From the NCBI RefSeq assembly GCF_025947345.1, contig NZ_CP110011.1, forward strand, positions 4,650,001-4,714,000: DNA of 64,000 nt, given 5' to 3'. The stretch comes from Flavobacterium sp. N502536. Lineage in GTDB: Bacteria > Bacteroidota > Bacteroidia > Flavobacteriales > Flavobacteriaceae. The notes under the pieces are model-generated. The model was not told the origin of the DNA, did not search any database, and saw only the letters and a list, made by a program, of their open reading frames with translations. Each line of letters begins with the position of its first letter. Position 1 is the stretch's first letter. Below, piece by piece: positions 25,179 through 33,826 of the stretch. Both the position numbers and the translations under genes were made by a program.

Positions 25179-26705
25179 CTACCGGAAATGTACCCTCTGT
25201 GAATTCATAATCATTATAGAAAACTCTTGCCAGTATTTCGGTCTCGTGATCTGCTTTACTTTCAAAGACAAATTCTTCAGTTTTTTGCTCCCGATTATAA
25301 TCCGGTTATAAAACGGGATATTTTTCGGTTCAATTTCACAGGAACTTATGACAGTTCCCCATACAGAATTAGCTTCGTATTCAAAATCATTGTAGCCTTT
25401 AGTAGGGTATACGACTCTTTTTAATATTCCCTTTTTAGCAAAGTCCATATAAGGGCGTTTATCTCCATATGATCTCCCACTAAGCCCATTTTTTACAAGA
25501 TCAGTTTGTGGATAAAGACTTTTATGAATAACAGCATCAGGATAAGTACCTGGCTTACCGTTATAGTATCCCCACAAGTCTCTCTGATCAGATAAGCGGG
25601 CAACCAGACCTTTAGGATCTTCATATTCAAAACCATACTTCTTTGAAGCATCCTTAAAAATACATTCTGTTAGAAAAATCCTTTTATCGGCTGTAAAAAG
25701 ATACTTAAAATCAGCTTTTTCAATTACATTTAGTTGTCCTGCATCAAAGACCTGAATCCCTTCTATTAAAAAGTTCCCCGTCACGTTCGGATTTCCCGTC
25801 AGTTGAAAAGACACGCTGCCATACTGAGATTCAGTACTACTGATGCTTTCTATTATTTTCCCCATAACATTTAAGTGGTTTTCACTACGATTTGTTCGAC
25901 CTCGAAAAGGATTGCTTAAACAATTTAGCTCTTCACTCATCTTTATTTCAAATGACTCACTAATATTAGAAATAAAACTATAGTTTGAATCTTTATAAGT
26001 AAAATTAACTATATCTCCTTCGGGATGAATGATCTTAGTCAGATACCATCCCGTAGCAACAGTCTGTGGAGCTTCTACATTTCCCCAGGTACTATACTCG
26101 GTATTGGTAAATTGATACTCAACTCCATCCTCCGTTGTTATCTTAAAACCGGATATAACACTGGTTCCCAGTTTTTCAATTTTTAAATTATTCTGCGAAA
26201 CTAATACTGCTTTACCACTATTGTCAAAAACAAACTGTCCGGATTGTCCCTGAAAATTATAGGAATACATATCGGGCTGTGTATCACTAAACTGGTTATT
26301 CTCTATGTAGGTAAAGAAACTGTCTGTACAATGCATATCTTCAGAAATGGGAACTATTCGTTCATCATCATCCTTCCCCCTCACTATTCGATTGATAATT
26401 CCTCCGGTATTCAGATTCCATCCTAATCCAACATTCGTTTCCATTTGATCTACCTGTATACCGTTTGAATTATAGTTCAAACTAATAGGAATTGCTATAT
26501 TTTTAGTTTTATAAGTATATATAGGCACACTTATATTTGGAGTCCCTGTAAAAGTTCCAACATCGGCCTGTCCGTATCTACCCAATTCATAAGCTGTAGG
26601 CGAGGGTGGTATAATTTGTGGCACTGACTGAGCATTACCTTGTGCAAACACTTCGAGTGAAAAGAGCAAAAAAAACAGACCGCTTTTTATTTTTAAATTG
26701 TACAT
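25179..26705 (-). CDS. YD-repeat cell-surface protein, N-terminal part (copy B)
   Basis: 508 residues as read. Signal peptide MYNLKIKSGLFFLLFSLEVFAQG, then IIPPSPTAYELGRYGQADVGTFTGTP, ISVPIYTYKTKNIAIPISLNYNSNGIQVDQMETNVGLGWNLN and GGIINRIVRGKDDD. These are the N-terminal features of Bacteroidota YD/Rhs surface proteins, but of a different subtype from copy A. It stops early because one base is missing in the T-run 25281-25286 or the C-run 25290-25292; the next frame continues without a stop. It starts 12 bases after the propeller gene, so the operon order equals that in copy A. Confidence 0.82.
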   Translation of the reverse strand: MYNLKIKSGLFFLLFSLEVFAQGNAQSVPQIIPPSPTAYELGRYGQADVGTFTGTPNISVPIYTYKTKNIAIPISLNYNSNGIQVDQMETNVGLGWNLNTGGIINRIVRGKDDDERIVPISEDMHCTDSFFTYIENNQFSDTQPDMYSYNFQGQSGQFVFDNSGKAVLVSQNNLKIEKLGTSVISGFKITTEDGVEYQFTNTEYSTWGNVEAPQTVATGWYLTKIIHPEGDIVNFTYKDSNYSFISNISESFEIKMSEELNCLSNPFRGRTNRSENHLNVMGKIIESISSTESQYGSVSFQLTGNPNVTGNFLIEGIQVFDAGQLNVIEKADFKYLFTADKRIFLTECIFKDASKKYGFEYEDPKGLVARLSDQRDLWGYYNGKPGTYPDAVIHKSLYPQTDLVKNGLSGRSYGDKRPYMDFAKKGILKRVVYPTKGYNDFEYEANSVWGTVISSCEIEPKNIPFYNRIIIGSKKLKNLSLKVKQITRPKYWQEFSIMIMNSQRVHFR

Positions 26706-26717
26706 TTTTACTTTAAC

Positions 26718-28382
26718 TTATTTTATTGATTTAATCACTTTTACTGACTCGGTTTTGACATCTGTTCTGATTTTAATGATATAGATTCCTTCAGAATAGT
26801 TGCTCAGATTAACCAGTACAGTTCTGTTGTTGATATCAAACTCTTGTAAAGTACGTCCGCTGATGTCTATCAAAGAGGCGGTACCTTCTTTAAAATCATA
26901 ACCAATAATGATGTTGGTGTAAGTTGATGCAGGATTTGGAATGGCTTCGATACTGGCTTTTACTTTTTCAACCTTTGTTTTGTCTTTTAATTTTACTACC
27001 CAAAAATCATTGCCTCCAATGCTGCCGTTTCGGTCTCTTGATGCAGCTGAGTTCGAGGTTCCTGCCATCAGATAGCCTCCATCTCTGGTCTCGATTAACT
27101 TTCTGAGAATATCTTCTCCGGCGCTGCCTACAGTTTTGTTCCAGATTTCTTCTCCTTTGTCATCTATTTTCATGGCGATGTAGTCATTGATACCTTCTTT
27201 TTCTTTGCTGACGGAGTTAAGTGCTTTGGCTACGATCCCTTCACGCGGGCGTCTGCTTTCACTTTGTGCATAACCGCCAATGAGGTAACTTTGATCTTTG
27301 TTTTCTACCAGAGAAGTCAGGATGTCAACCTTTCCAAAATCATAGGTTTTACTCCATAAAACACCACCGTCCTTATCCAGTTTAAGAATCCAGTAGTCAG
27401 TTCCATTGCCTACAATTCCTCCCATAGTTGTCAAAGCATTTTTACTATTGGAATTTCCTCCTGCAATATAACCACCATCGATGGTTTGGTGGATAACATA
27501 AGGTTGATCGTCACCCTCAGCACCATAGGTACTTTGCCATTGAATTTCACCGGTATCCGTTATTTTGATGATCCAAAAATCTCCTACTCCTTTATTGTTC
27601 TCTGTTTTATCCCCTGAAACCGGAGAGTTAGAATAACCCGCCAAAATATAGCCATTGTCTGAGGTTTGTTCCATGCTTCTCAGTACGTCCGCATAAGCTC
27701 CTCCATAAGTCTTTTGCCACTCGACATCGCCTTGTTTGTCCAGTTTGACAATCCAATAGTCCATATTACCACGGCTTTTTTCTGATTTGTTAAACTGATC
27801 TGCTTTTGTGGTTGGTTTGGAAATTCCGTTTGGTACAGCAAGTGCATTACCCGAAGGATCTGAACTCGATGAGCCTCCTAACATATAACCTCCGTCTTTG
27901 GTTTGAAAAGCACATAAAAGTTCGTCCTTCCCTGCACCTCCAATCGTTCTTTGCCATTGTTCACTGCCTGAAGCATCTAATTTTATCACCCAAAAATCAG
28001 TGATTCCTTTGCAATTTTCCTTTTTTTGAAAGCCTCTCCCTGAACTTGAAGTTCCTGCAAGAATAAATCCGCCATCTCTGGTATTTTTAATACTCTGAAG
28101 CAAATCAAACCCCCTTCCTCCAATGCTTTTCTGCCAGACCAGATCTCCTTTTTCACTCATTTTCCAGATCCAGTAATCGAGATCCCCATGATTATCGTCG
28201 TCTTTGTTTCCGGTTTTGTTAGACAAGGAACTGCCCGCCAGAATAAAGCCATAATCGGCCGTGGGTTGGGCGTCAAACAGGTAATCGGCATGCTGTCCAC
28301 CATATGATTTTTCCCAGAGAATGTCCTGGGAATAGGTAAAAATGGGTAACAATAATAAAAGTAACAGGTAATTTTTTTTCAT
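26718..28382 (-). CDS. Secreted seven-repeat propeller protein with T9SS type A sorting domain (copy B)
   Basis: 554 residues, the same length as copy A and differing by about a dozen residues (for example AVPNG for AAANG, TYGAEG for TYGGEG). Signal peptide MKKNYLLLLLLLPIFTYSQ, seven W(E/Q)KxxGG...GGxxLAGxS repeats and a C-terminal sorting domain (NPASTYTNIIIGYDF...GIYIIKI). The near identity contrasts with the divergence of the next gene, pointing to conversion or purifying selection on this gene. It is the first gene downstream of metNIQ and has its own promoter. Confidence 0.92.
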   Translation of the reverse strand: MKKNYLLLLLLLPIFTYSQDILWEKSYGGQHADYLFDAQPTADYGFILAGSSLSNKTGNKDDDNHGDLDYWIWKMSEKGDLVWQKSIGGRGFDLLQSIKNTRDGGFILAGTSSSGRGFQKKENCKGITDFWVIKLDASGSEQWQRTIGGAGKDELLCAFQTKDGGYMLGGSSSSDPSGNALAVPNGISKPTTKADQFNKSEKSRGNMDYWIVKLDKQGDVEWQKTYGGAYADVLRSMEQTSDNGYILAGYSNSPVSGDKTENNKGVGDFWIIKITDTGEIQWQSTYGAEGDDQPYVIHQTIDGGYIAGGNSNSKNALTTMGGIVGNGTDYWILKLDKDGGVLWSKTYDFGKVDILTSLVENKDQSYLIGGYAQSESRRPREGIVAKALNSVSKEKEGINDYIAMKIDDKGEEIWNKTVGSAGEDILRKLIETRDGGYLMAGTSNSAASRDRNGSIGGNDFWVVKLKDKTKVEKVKASIEAIPNPASTYTNIIIGYDFKEGTASLIDISGRTLQEFDINNRTVLVNLSNYSEGIYIIKIRTDVKTESVKVIKSIK

Positions 28383-28425
28383 AAAATATTCTGGTTTAAT
28401 CTCTTGAGGAATTAAATTATGAGGC

Positions 28426-28433
28426 CAAAACTA
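28426..28433 (-). promoter_or_regulatory. -7 element TAGTTTTG of cassette B
   Basis: On the minus strand it fits TAnnTTTG and lies about 44 bases before the propeller gene, as in copy A. The 332-base gap 28383-28714 otherwise holds only this and the metQ terminator. Confidence 0.5.
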
Positions 28434-28640
28434 ATACACTATCTTCTATTTCTTTTACGGCTTTCCACAATAGACCAACTTTTAGTCAAAAATTTAACAA
28501 TTAAAATAAAAAACCAACAGAAAAACCGATATAAGACTAAAAAACACGGATATATTCCTAATAAAAATAAGCTTTACCAGAAGATTGACTTTTGAATAAA
28601 TACGAAAAGCAAAAACTCCTTTACTAAAATTCTTAATCCA

Positions 28641-28676
28641 AAAAAAATGCGCAACGATCCTTGATCATTGCGCATT
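28641..28676 (-). terminator. Terminator of metNIQ
   Basis: On the minus strand the stem AATGCGCAATGATC / GATCGTTGCGCATT has one wobble pair and is followed by seven T. It lies 39 bases after the metQ stop and separates the met operon from the cassette. Confidence 0.85.
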
Positions 28677-28714
28677 ATAAAACTTCTACCCTATGTCGGA
28701 TTTAAAGAAAGTAA

Positions 28715-29533
28715 CTACCAGCCCTTTACCGCTCCGCCTTTAAACTCGCGAACAGCGGCCTGTTCTACTTCAGCAGATTGGAAAGCCTGTACAAATTGTT
28801 TTATTTTTTCTTCTTTTTTATTGTCATCACGGCTTACGATTAAGTTGACGTAAGGAGAATCTTTATCTTCTACAAATAGGGCATCACGAGCCGGAACCAA
28901 TCCTGCCTGCGAAGCAAAAGTATTATTGATAATCGCAATGGCAACATTCTGATCGTCTAAAGCACGTGGCAATTGTGGCGCTTCCAATTCTAATATTTTC
29001 AGGTTCTTCGGATTCTCCGTGATATCCGTCACTTTAGGCAATAAACCTACATTCGGACGAAGTTTCAATAATCCGTTTTTCTCCAAAAGCAACAAAGAAC
29101 GACCTCCGTTTGTCGGGTCATTCGGAATAATAATGGTGCTTTCATTTTTCAATTCCGCAAGACTTTTGATCTTTTTAGAATAAGCCGCAATTGGATAAAT
29201 AAAGGTCTTTGCAATAATGGCCAGTTTGTATCCGCGTTGTTTCGATTGCTCGTCCAGATAAGGTTTGTGCTGAAAAGCATTAACATCAATATCTCCCTGA
29301 CTCAAAGCTTCATTTGGAATCACATAATCGTTAAAAGAAACCAGTTCTACTTCAAGACCGTATTTGTCTTTGGCAACTTTTTGGGCAGCTTGTGCTACCA
29401 CATATTCCGGACCGGCCGCTACACCAACTTTAATATGGTGTGGGTCGTTAGTTTTACTTTTTCCGCAATTGGTCACAACAATTGATAATGCCACAATTCC
29501 GGCTGTTTTTAAAAAATTTATCTTCGTAATCAT
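28715..29533 (-). CDS. metQ: Methionine ABC transporter substrate-binding lipoprotein
   Basis: 272 residues. Signal peptide with lipobox VVTNC (Cys near residue 23) so it is tethered to the outer face of the inner membrane. NlpA/MetQ motifs include HIKVGVAAGPEYVV, NAFQHKPYLD, TIIIPNDPTNGGRSLLLLEKNGLL and SPYVNLIVSRDDN. It binds methionine and delivers it to MetI. It is the last gene of metN-metI-metQ, 80 bases after metI. Its last 30 codons are repeated at 17294-17386. Confidence 0.95.
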   Translation of the reverse strand: MITKINFLKTAGIVALSIVVTNCGKSKTNDPHHIKVGVAAGPEYVVAQAAQKVAKDKYGLEVELVSFNDYVIPNEALSQGDIDVNAFQHKPYLDEQSKQRGYKLAIIAKTFIYPIAAYSKKIKSLAELKNESTIIIPNDPTNGGRSLLLLEKNGLLKLRPNVGLLPKVTDITENPKNLKILELEAPQLPRALDDQNVAIAIINNTFASQAGLVPARDALFVEDKDSPYVNLIVSRDDNKKEEKIKQFVQAFQSAEVEQAAVREFKGGAVKGW

Positions 29534-29613
29534 TCTTTTTATTTTTTACTATTTACTATTTATTTTTCACATTTAATATCTCACATCAAACATCTCACTT
29601 TTCACTCCATTCA

Positions 29614-30267
29614 TTACCTATGATCAAATCGCTTAGACAATGCATCACCTGCAAACTGAATCAGGAATACCAGAACCACCAGTAAAGCCAAAACCGAGTT
29701 CATTGTTACAGCATCATAACCAATATAACCGTACTGATATCCCACCTGTCCTAATCCTCCTGCTCCAACAGCCCCACCCATTGCAGAATATCCTACAAGT
29801 GTGATTAAAGTAATCGATGCCGCATTAATTAAGGAAGGCAAAGCTTCCGGAAGCAATACTTTAAATACAATTTGCAAAGGCGTAGCCCCCAAGGCACGTG
29901 CTGCTTCAATTAATCCTGAAGGAAGTCCCAAAAGACTATTCTCTACCAATCGTGCAATAAAAGGAGCCGCTCCAATACTAAGCGGAACCAATGCCGCACT
30001 TACACCTATAGAAGTTCCTACTAACCCACGGGTAAACGGAATCATCCATACAATTAAAATGATAAACGGAATCGAACGAAAAACATTCACCAAAACCGAT
30101 AAAAAGCGATTCAATACCGGCTGTTCTAAAATTTGATTTTTTCGTGTCAAAAAAAGCAAAACACCCGTTGGAAGTCCCAACAGAAAGCCAAAAAAACCGG
30201 ATACAAAAGTCATCACTATCGTTTCCCAGGTACCTTTCAATAATAATTCAATAATGGATTCAGACAT
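29614..30267 (-). CDS. metI: Methionine ABC transporter permease
   Basis: 217 residues with five to six membrane segments and the ABC-permease coupling loop [24 protein letters not shown] (EAA motif). [23 protein letters not shown] at the N terminus and [22 protein letters not shown] are characteristic of MetI. It overlaps metN by 8 bases, which suggests translational coupling. Confidence 0.96.
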   Translation of the reverse strand: MSESIIELLLKGTWETIVMTFVSGFFGFLLGLPTGVLLFLTRKNQILEQPVLNRFLSVLVNVFRSIPFIILIVWMIPFTRGLVGTSIGVSAALVPLSIGAAPFIARLVENSLLGLPSGLIEAARALGATPLQIVFKVLLPEALPSLINAASITLITLVGYSAMGGAVGAGGLGQVGYQYGYIGYDAVTMNSVLALLVVLVFLIQFAGDALSKRFDHR

Positions 30268-31291
30268 AACCTATGATTTCTGTTTTAATATGTTTTGAAA
30301 TAAAATACTGGATCGCAGCATCGTAATTTTCACGTTTACCCGACAATTCAATCAGCATCACACCAAAATTAACTTCTCCTGCCTGATCCATTTGCGCGCT
30401 GACAATCTTAAAATTCGTATCAAACAAACGCGAAACCTCAGAAATAACAGGCTCATTAACCGATTTCCCCGTCATTTCAAGTCTAAGTAACGGATTCAAC
30501 CCCTCACCATCTTCCTTTTGCAGTCTTTCCTGATAGACCTGCGGAACATCAAGATGCAACGACGAAGCAATAAATTCTTTTGTCAGTTCGTGCTTCGGAT
30601 CTGCAAAAATTTCCCCGACACTTCCCTGCTCTATTAATTTTCCATGACTGATTACCGCTACTTCATCACAAATCGATTTTACTACTTCCATTTGGTGTGT
30701 AATGAGCAGAACCGTAATGTTCAAACGTCGATTAATATCTTTCAGCAAGTTTAAAATTGATCTTGTTGTTGCGGGATCCAGCGCACTTGTCGCCTCATCG
30801 CATAACAGTACTTTCGGATTATTGGCCAGCGTTCGCGCAATCGCAACTCTTTGTTTCTGACCACCCGAAAGACTGGCGGGATAATCGTTTGCCTTTTCTT
30901 TTAAGCCTACCAATTCCAATAATTCTAAAACACGAACCTTTATTTCTGATTTTGAAGCACCCACAAGTTCCAGCGGAAAAGCTACATTTTCAAAAACCGT
31001 ACGCGATGAAAGTAAATTGAAATGTTGAAAAATCATTCCAATTTGCCTTCTTTCAATTGCCAGCTGGGCGTTTGATAATAACATTAGTGATTTTCCATCC
31101 ACAATAATTTCTCCCGAAGTGGGTCTTTCCAATAAATTCACACATCGAATTAAGGTGCTTTTTCCCGCTCCCGACGTTCCTATTACTCCAAAGATTTTCC
31201 CCGGTGGAACTCTAAGCGAAACATCTGACAAAGCCGAAACTACCCGGTCTTTCTGATGAAAATTCTTAGTGACATTTTTTAATTCAATCAT
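30260..31291 (-). CDS. metN: Methionine ABC transporter ATP-binding protein
   Basis: About 343 residues starting [13 protein letters not shown]. Walker [10 protein letters not shown], signature LSGGQKQR, Walker [12 protein letters not shown], and a C-terminal NIL domain ([23 protein letters not shown]) that in MetN homologs binds methionine and inhibits transport when it is abundant. The frame is open further up to 31315, but that ATG lies in the T-run of the attenuator hairpin, so the start at 31291 is chosen. Expression appears to be controlled by the upstream leader peptide and terminator. Confidence 0.95.
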   Translation of the reverse strand: MIELKNVTKNFHQKDRVVSALSDVSLRVPPGKIFGVIGTSGAGKSTLIRCVNLLERPTSGEIIVDGKSLMLLSNAQLAIERRQIGMIFQHFNLLSSRTVFENVAFPLELVGASKSEIKVRVLELLELVGLKEKANDYPASLSGGQKQRVAIARTLANNPKVLLCDEATSALDPATTRSILNLLKDINRRLNITVLLITHQMEVVKSICDEVAVISHGKLIEQGSVGEIFADPKHELTKEFIASSLHLDVPQVYQERLQKEDGEGLNPLLRLEMTGKSVNEPVISEVSRLFDTNFKIVSAQMDQAGEVNFGVMLIELSGKRENYDAAIQYFISKHIKTEIIGYV

Positions 31292-31303
31292 TCCGTAATT
31301 CAA

Positions 31304-31346
31304 GTTTAAAAACAAAAAAGCCTCTCAAAAAAATCATGAAAGGCTT
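31304..31346 (-). terminator. Attenuator terminator of the met leader
   Basis: On the minus strand AAGCCTTTCA / TGAGAGGCTT (one G-T pair, loop of 9) is followed by TTTTGTTTTT. It lies between the leader peptide stop (31367) and metN (31291). Together with the Met-rich leader it forms a classical translation-coupled attenuator. Confidence 0.8.
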
Positions 31347-31366
31347 CTCAAATAAATAATATCATT

Positions 31367-31441
31367 TTATATACAAGCCAGATCAGTTAACCTCATAACA
31401 GCATCACAACACATCATCATGTTGCAGTTATCATAGTTCAT
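31367..31441 (-). CDS. Methionine leader peptide (24 residues)
   Basis: The minus strand from ATG at 31441 to TAA at 31367 encodes MNYDNCNMMMCC..., with Met at 1, 8, 9, 10 and 16 and four Cys in 24 residues. It is about 25 bases downstream of the TAnnTTTG promoter and 21 bases before the terminator hairpin. The RNA of the coding part can itself fold (ATAAC...GTTAT, GCA...TGC). Low charged Met-tRNA would stall the ribosome at the Met run and could prevent terminator folding, so the importer is made when methionine is scarce. Too short to be found by ordinary gene callers. The mechanism is inferred; the layout is directly visible. Confidence 0.75.
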   Translation of the reverse strand: MNYDNCNMMMCCDAVMRLTDLACI

Positions 31442-31470
31442 ATTCTGGTCTTTTTTTCTCATTGCTGCGG

Positions 31471-31478
31471 CAAATTTA
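31471..31478 (-). promoter_or_regulatory. -7 element TAAATTTG of the met operon
   Basis: On the minus strand it exactly fits TAnnTTTG, with a TTTA that could serve as -33 about 18 bases upstream. The expected start site is 10 or fewer bases downstream, giving a short 5' end before the leader ATG at 31441. The remaining 31501-31722 shows no gene. Confidence 0.65.
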
Positions 31479-31722
31479 ATGAGTTATTTTTAATTTTAAA
31501 GCATAAACACGTAAAACTTTTATTAACCTATCAAAATAATAGACTATAAACATGCTTGCCTGTGATTAACAAAATGATTAAACCCATAAAAACATCGATT
31601 TTAGGTATAAAAAGAGAACGAAAGAATGATTGTTGATTTCAGATCTACAAAACCTAAAAAAACAGATAATACTCAGTACTTACTAATACCAAATCAGAAA
31701 TCAAAAATCTGCAATCGTTAAT

Positions 31723-32196
31723 CTAAAATCTTAAGGCATCCAATAAGATCGCCAACTGAATACAAGGCAAATCCGAACGATTGCTCCAGGCATGATTTGT
31801 TCCTCTTTGCACCACTATATCCCCAGCCTGTAATAATGTTTCACCTTCATCAACAATCAGATAAATTTCTCCCGAAAGGATAACGATATAATCCAGCGTA
31901 TCCGTTTGATGCATTAAAGGATGTGGTTCACCTTCAGCTGCCACAATACCCAGAGAAGCATCCGGCGGAATCTGAACATAACGAAAGTAACTTCCGTTTT
32001 GAGGCGTATGAGGAAAAGCCGTATTCTCAATAACCTTCTCCTCATTTAAGCGAACAGGCATACTGTCCGTTGACCAGATATCTGATATGATAAGTCCCGG
32101 AAAATGTTCTGAAACATTAGACACCAGGGCATCCTTTTCTATTATCGATTTGCCATTTCGTATTCCTGTAACGATCCTCCTCGGAATTGTTTTCAT
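31723..32196 (-). CDS. Cupin-domain protein
   Basis: 157 residues with a C-terminal cupin: HPLMHQTDTLDYIVILSGEIYLIVDEGE and LQAGDIVVQRGTNHAWSNRSDLPC fit the two cupin motifs G(X)5HXH and G(X)5PXG(X)2H(X)3N loosely, with metal ligand His candidates at HQTD and NHAW. The first part (IPRRIVTGIRNGKSIIEKDALV) resembles cupins placed beside short-chain and MDR oxidoreductases. It overlaps the preceding dehydrogenase by 4 bases, so it is the second gene of an operon probably controlled by the HxlR regulator. The substrate is unknown. Confidence 0.82.
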   Translation of the reverse strand: MKTIPRRIVTGIRNGKSIIEKDALVSNVSEHFPGLIISDIWSTDSMPVRLNEEKVIENTAFPHTPQNGSYFRYVQIPPDASLGIVAAEGEPHPLMHQTDTLDYIVILSGEIYLIVDEGETLLQAGDIVVQRGTNHAWSNRSDLPCIQLAILLDALRF

Positions 32197-33191
32197 AGTG
32201 GGTTGATTTGCATGATTAATTTCTTTCCATTCGTTCTGTTTTCGCGAAGCACAGCGTGTGCTTTCAAAACTGTTGTAACTTCTAAATTGCCCATTACTTC
32301 AATATTTGGCGGTGCAATTAACTGCTGTTCCAACAGGGAAGCCAACTGCTCCAGTCCATTTTTATAATAATCATACCTTTTTTCAAGGCCGTAGGCATAG
32401 TTTGAAATATTGAGAATCGTTGCACCTTTATTAAAAAGCACTTCACGCGATTCCGAAGTCAAAAAATTCGTTACATCTGCATAAACGCCATTTGTTTTTA
32501 GCAGTCGGGCTGCTGTAAGAGCAATAGCATTTCCCACCAAATCAACTACAAAATCAAACTTCTGATTGTTATGGAGCATCAAAGCCGTTTCGTAGACATC
32601 CTCTTCTTTGTAATTAATGATTTGTTTTTTAGTCAAACCAATTGCCAGCAATGCTTCAACACTATTTTCATTTCCGGCCATAACAATAACATTTTGATAT
32701 CCCTTCGCCAAAAGCAGTTTTATAAACATTGCACCTACTCCGCCTGCTGCTCCGGTTACGAATATAAAATCTGTAGTTTGAGCTTTCATACGATTCAAAC
32801 ATTGTAGCGCAGTAAGTCCTGCCGAAGGAATTGCAGCAGCCTGTTCAAACGAAACATTCTTGGGTAAGTGCATCAAAATTTCCGAAGGAATACAAATAAA
32901 CTCGGCATAGGTACCATTTGATCCCATACTTCCCGAACCACAAAAAACGGCATCCCCAATTGCAAAATCTGTCACGTTCTTTCCAATTTCCGTTACGATC
33001 CCCGAAAACTCCCGTCCTAATACCGGCGAATGCACTAATTTACGTTCCATAACATTTTCGGTCATCTGATAATCGATTGGATTAAAACCCGCAGCGGCAA
33101 TTTTTACCTGAACCTGATTTTCGGATGGCTGTGGAGTACTGATTTCCTCCAACCGGAATTCTCCTTTTTGATCTAAAACAATTGCTTTCAT
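32193..33191 (-). CDS. Zinc-independent MDR oxidoreductase (quinone reductase-like)
   Basis: 332 residues. N-terminal GroES-like fold (VKIAAAGFNPIDYQM, LGREFSGIVTEIGKNVTDFAIGDAVF) and Rossmann fold with VTGAAGGVGAMFIKLLLAKG for NADPH. The zinc-ligand pattern of alcohol dehydrogenases is missing, so it belongs to the quinone oxidoreductase branch and likely reduces quinones or reactive enones. It is divergent from an HxlR regulator, an arrangement common for quinone-inducible detoxification. Confidence 0.88.
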   Translation of the reverse strand: MKAIVLDQKGEFRLEEISTPQPSENQVQVKIAAAGFNPIDYQMTENVMERKLVHSPVLGREFSGIVTEIGKNVTDFAIGDAVFCGSGSMGSNGTYAEFICIPSEILMHLPKNVSFEQAAAIPSAGLTALQCLNRMKAQTTDFIFVTGAAGGVGAMFIKLLLAKGYQNVIVMAGNENSVEALLAIGLTKKQIINYKEEDVYETALMLHNNQKFDFVVDLVGNAIALTAARLLKTNGVYADVTNFLTSESREVLFNKGATILNISNYAYGLEKRYDYYKNGLEQLASLLEQQLIAPPNIEVMGNLEVTTVLKAHAVLRENRTNGKKLIMQINPL

Positions 33192-33256
33192 TTTTATACA
33201 TTTATCCTACGAAATTAGTATACAAATGACTTATTTTTGCTACTAGTTAACTCCGG

Positions 33257-33268
33257 GTAACCGGTTAC
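33257..33268. promoter_or_regulatory. Palindrome GTAACCGGTTAC, candidate HxlR operator
   Basis: A perfect 12-base palindrome in the 92-base divergent gap, flanked on both sides by ACTAGT (33242-33247 and 33278-33283). It lies 16 bases before the regulator start, so binding could repress both directions. Confidence 0.5.
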
Positions 33269-33283
33269 TTAAGAGAAACTAGT

Positions 33284-33664
33284 ATGGCAAAAATTAAGGA
33301 TAACGGAACGCTTCGCGAAGCCAATTGCTCAGAAGAACTAATGGCAATGCGCGATAGTCTCGATGTACTGGGCGGAAAATGGAAACTGATGATTTTACGT
33401 TTTTTAACCAACCGTACCCATCAGATTATTCATTTTAAAAAAATGCAACGCGAAATTGAAGGTATCTCGGCCAAAATGTTAAGCAAAGAGCTAAAAGAGC
33501 TCGAAACCAATTTGCTTATTTCCAGAACTGAACAGCAAACCAAGCCCGCTATGGTCGTATACGCTGTTACAGAATATGGAAAATCTGTGCTGCCAGTTAC
33601 TGAAACTTTGGTGCAATGGGGTTTAAATCACCGTGAAAAAATAATTGAAACCATAAGTAAATAA
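33284..33664 (+). CDS. HxlR-family regulator
   Basis: 126 residues with the HxlR winged-helix signature: LDVLGGKWKLMILRFL, FKKMQREIEGISAKMLSKELKELE and the wing TEYGKSVLPV. A single early Cys (C15 in EANCSEELMAM) sits where the redox or quinone sensing Cys of YodB/QorR-type members lies. It is divergent from the MDR oxidoreductase, its probable target. Confidence 0.9.
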   Translation: MAKIKDNGTLREANCSEELMAMRDSLDVLGGKWKLMILRFLTNRTHQIIHFKKMQREIEGISAKMLSKELKELETNLLISRTEQQTKPAMVVYAVTEYGKSVLPVTETLVQWGLNHREKIIETISK

Positions 33665-33708
33665 AACCAACACCCTATTGGTAGCTTGTTTTAGGGAAAT
33701 TAAAAAAA

Positions 33709-33751
33709 AGCACATAGAAACATCGATACTGTATCTCTGTTTCTATGTGCT
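33709..33751. terminator. Hairpin terminator after the HxlR gene
   Basis: A perfect 14-base stem AGCACATAGAAACA / TGTTTCTATGTGCT with a 15-base loop. It is placed between the convergent HxlR gene and sugar dehydrogenase gene. The T-tract is short. Confidence 0.65.
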
Positions 33752-33826
33752 CATTCTATTTTATGAATCAGAATTACTACAGACTATCACAAGACAGCAC
33801 TTTCTTATTCCAATTCCAACTAAAGT

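Larger units (their letters stand above)
5191..28807. repeat. Tandem duplication of the T9SS/YD-repeat cassette (12.2 + 11.4 kb)
   Basis: Unit A is 5191-17386 and unit B is 17387-28807. Both contain, in the same order, the propeller protein, the YD/DUF5977 protein, the DUF6443/Rhs protein and a small exported protein. The propeller genes and their upstream regions are nearly identical, and the Rhs cores are highly similar. The N-terminal halves of the YD proteins, the Rhs tips and the last genes differ. The junction joins the last codons of metQ (17294-17386) to the left-boundary sequence (17386-17495, also at 5191-5300), as expected of an unequal or microhomology-driven duplication ending inside metQ. 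Confidence 0.9.

Noticed and set aside
30757..31020. Plus-strand frame opposite metN
   Set aside because: It is antisense to conserved ABC-ATPase motifs and has no independent support.
31292..31315. N-terminal extension of MetN (MFLNLNYG)
   Set aside because: That start codon is in the T-run of the attenuator hairpin; MIELKNV is the usual family start.
31304..31480. SAM riboswitch upstream of metN
   Set aside because: I see no SAM-riboswitch core; the Met-run leader frame plus terminator accounts for the region better.
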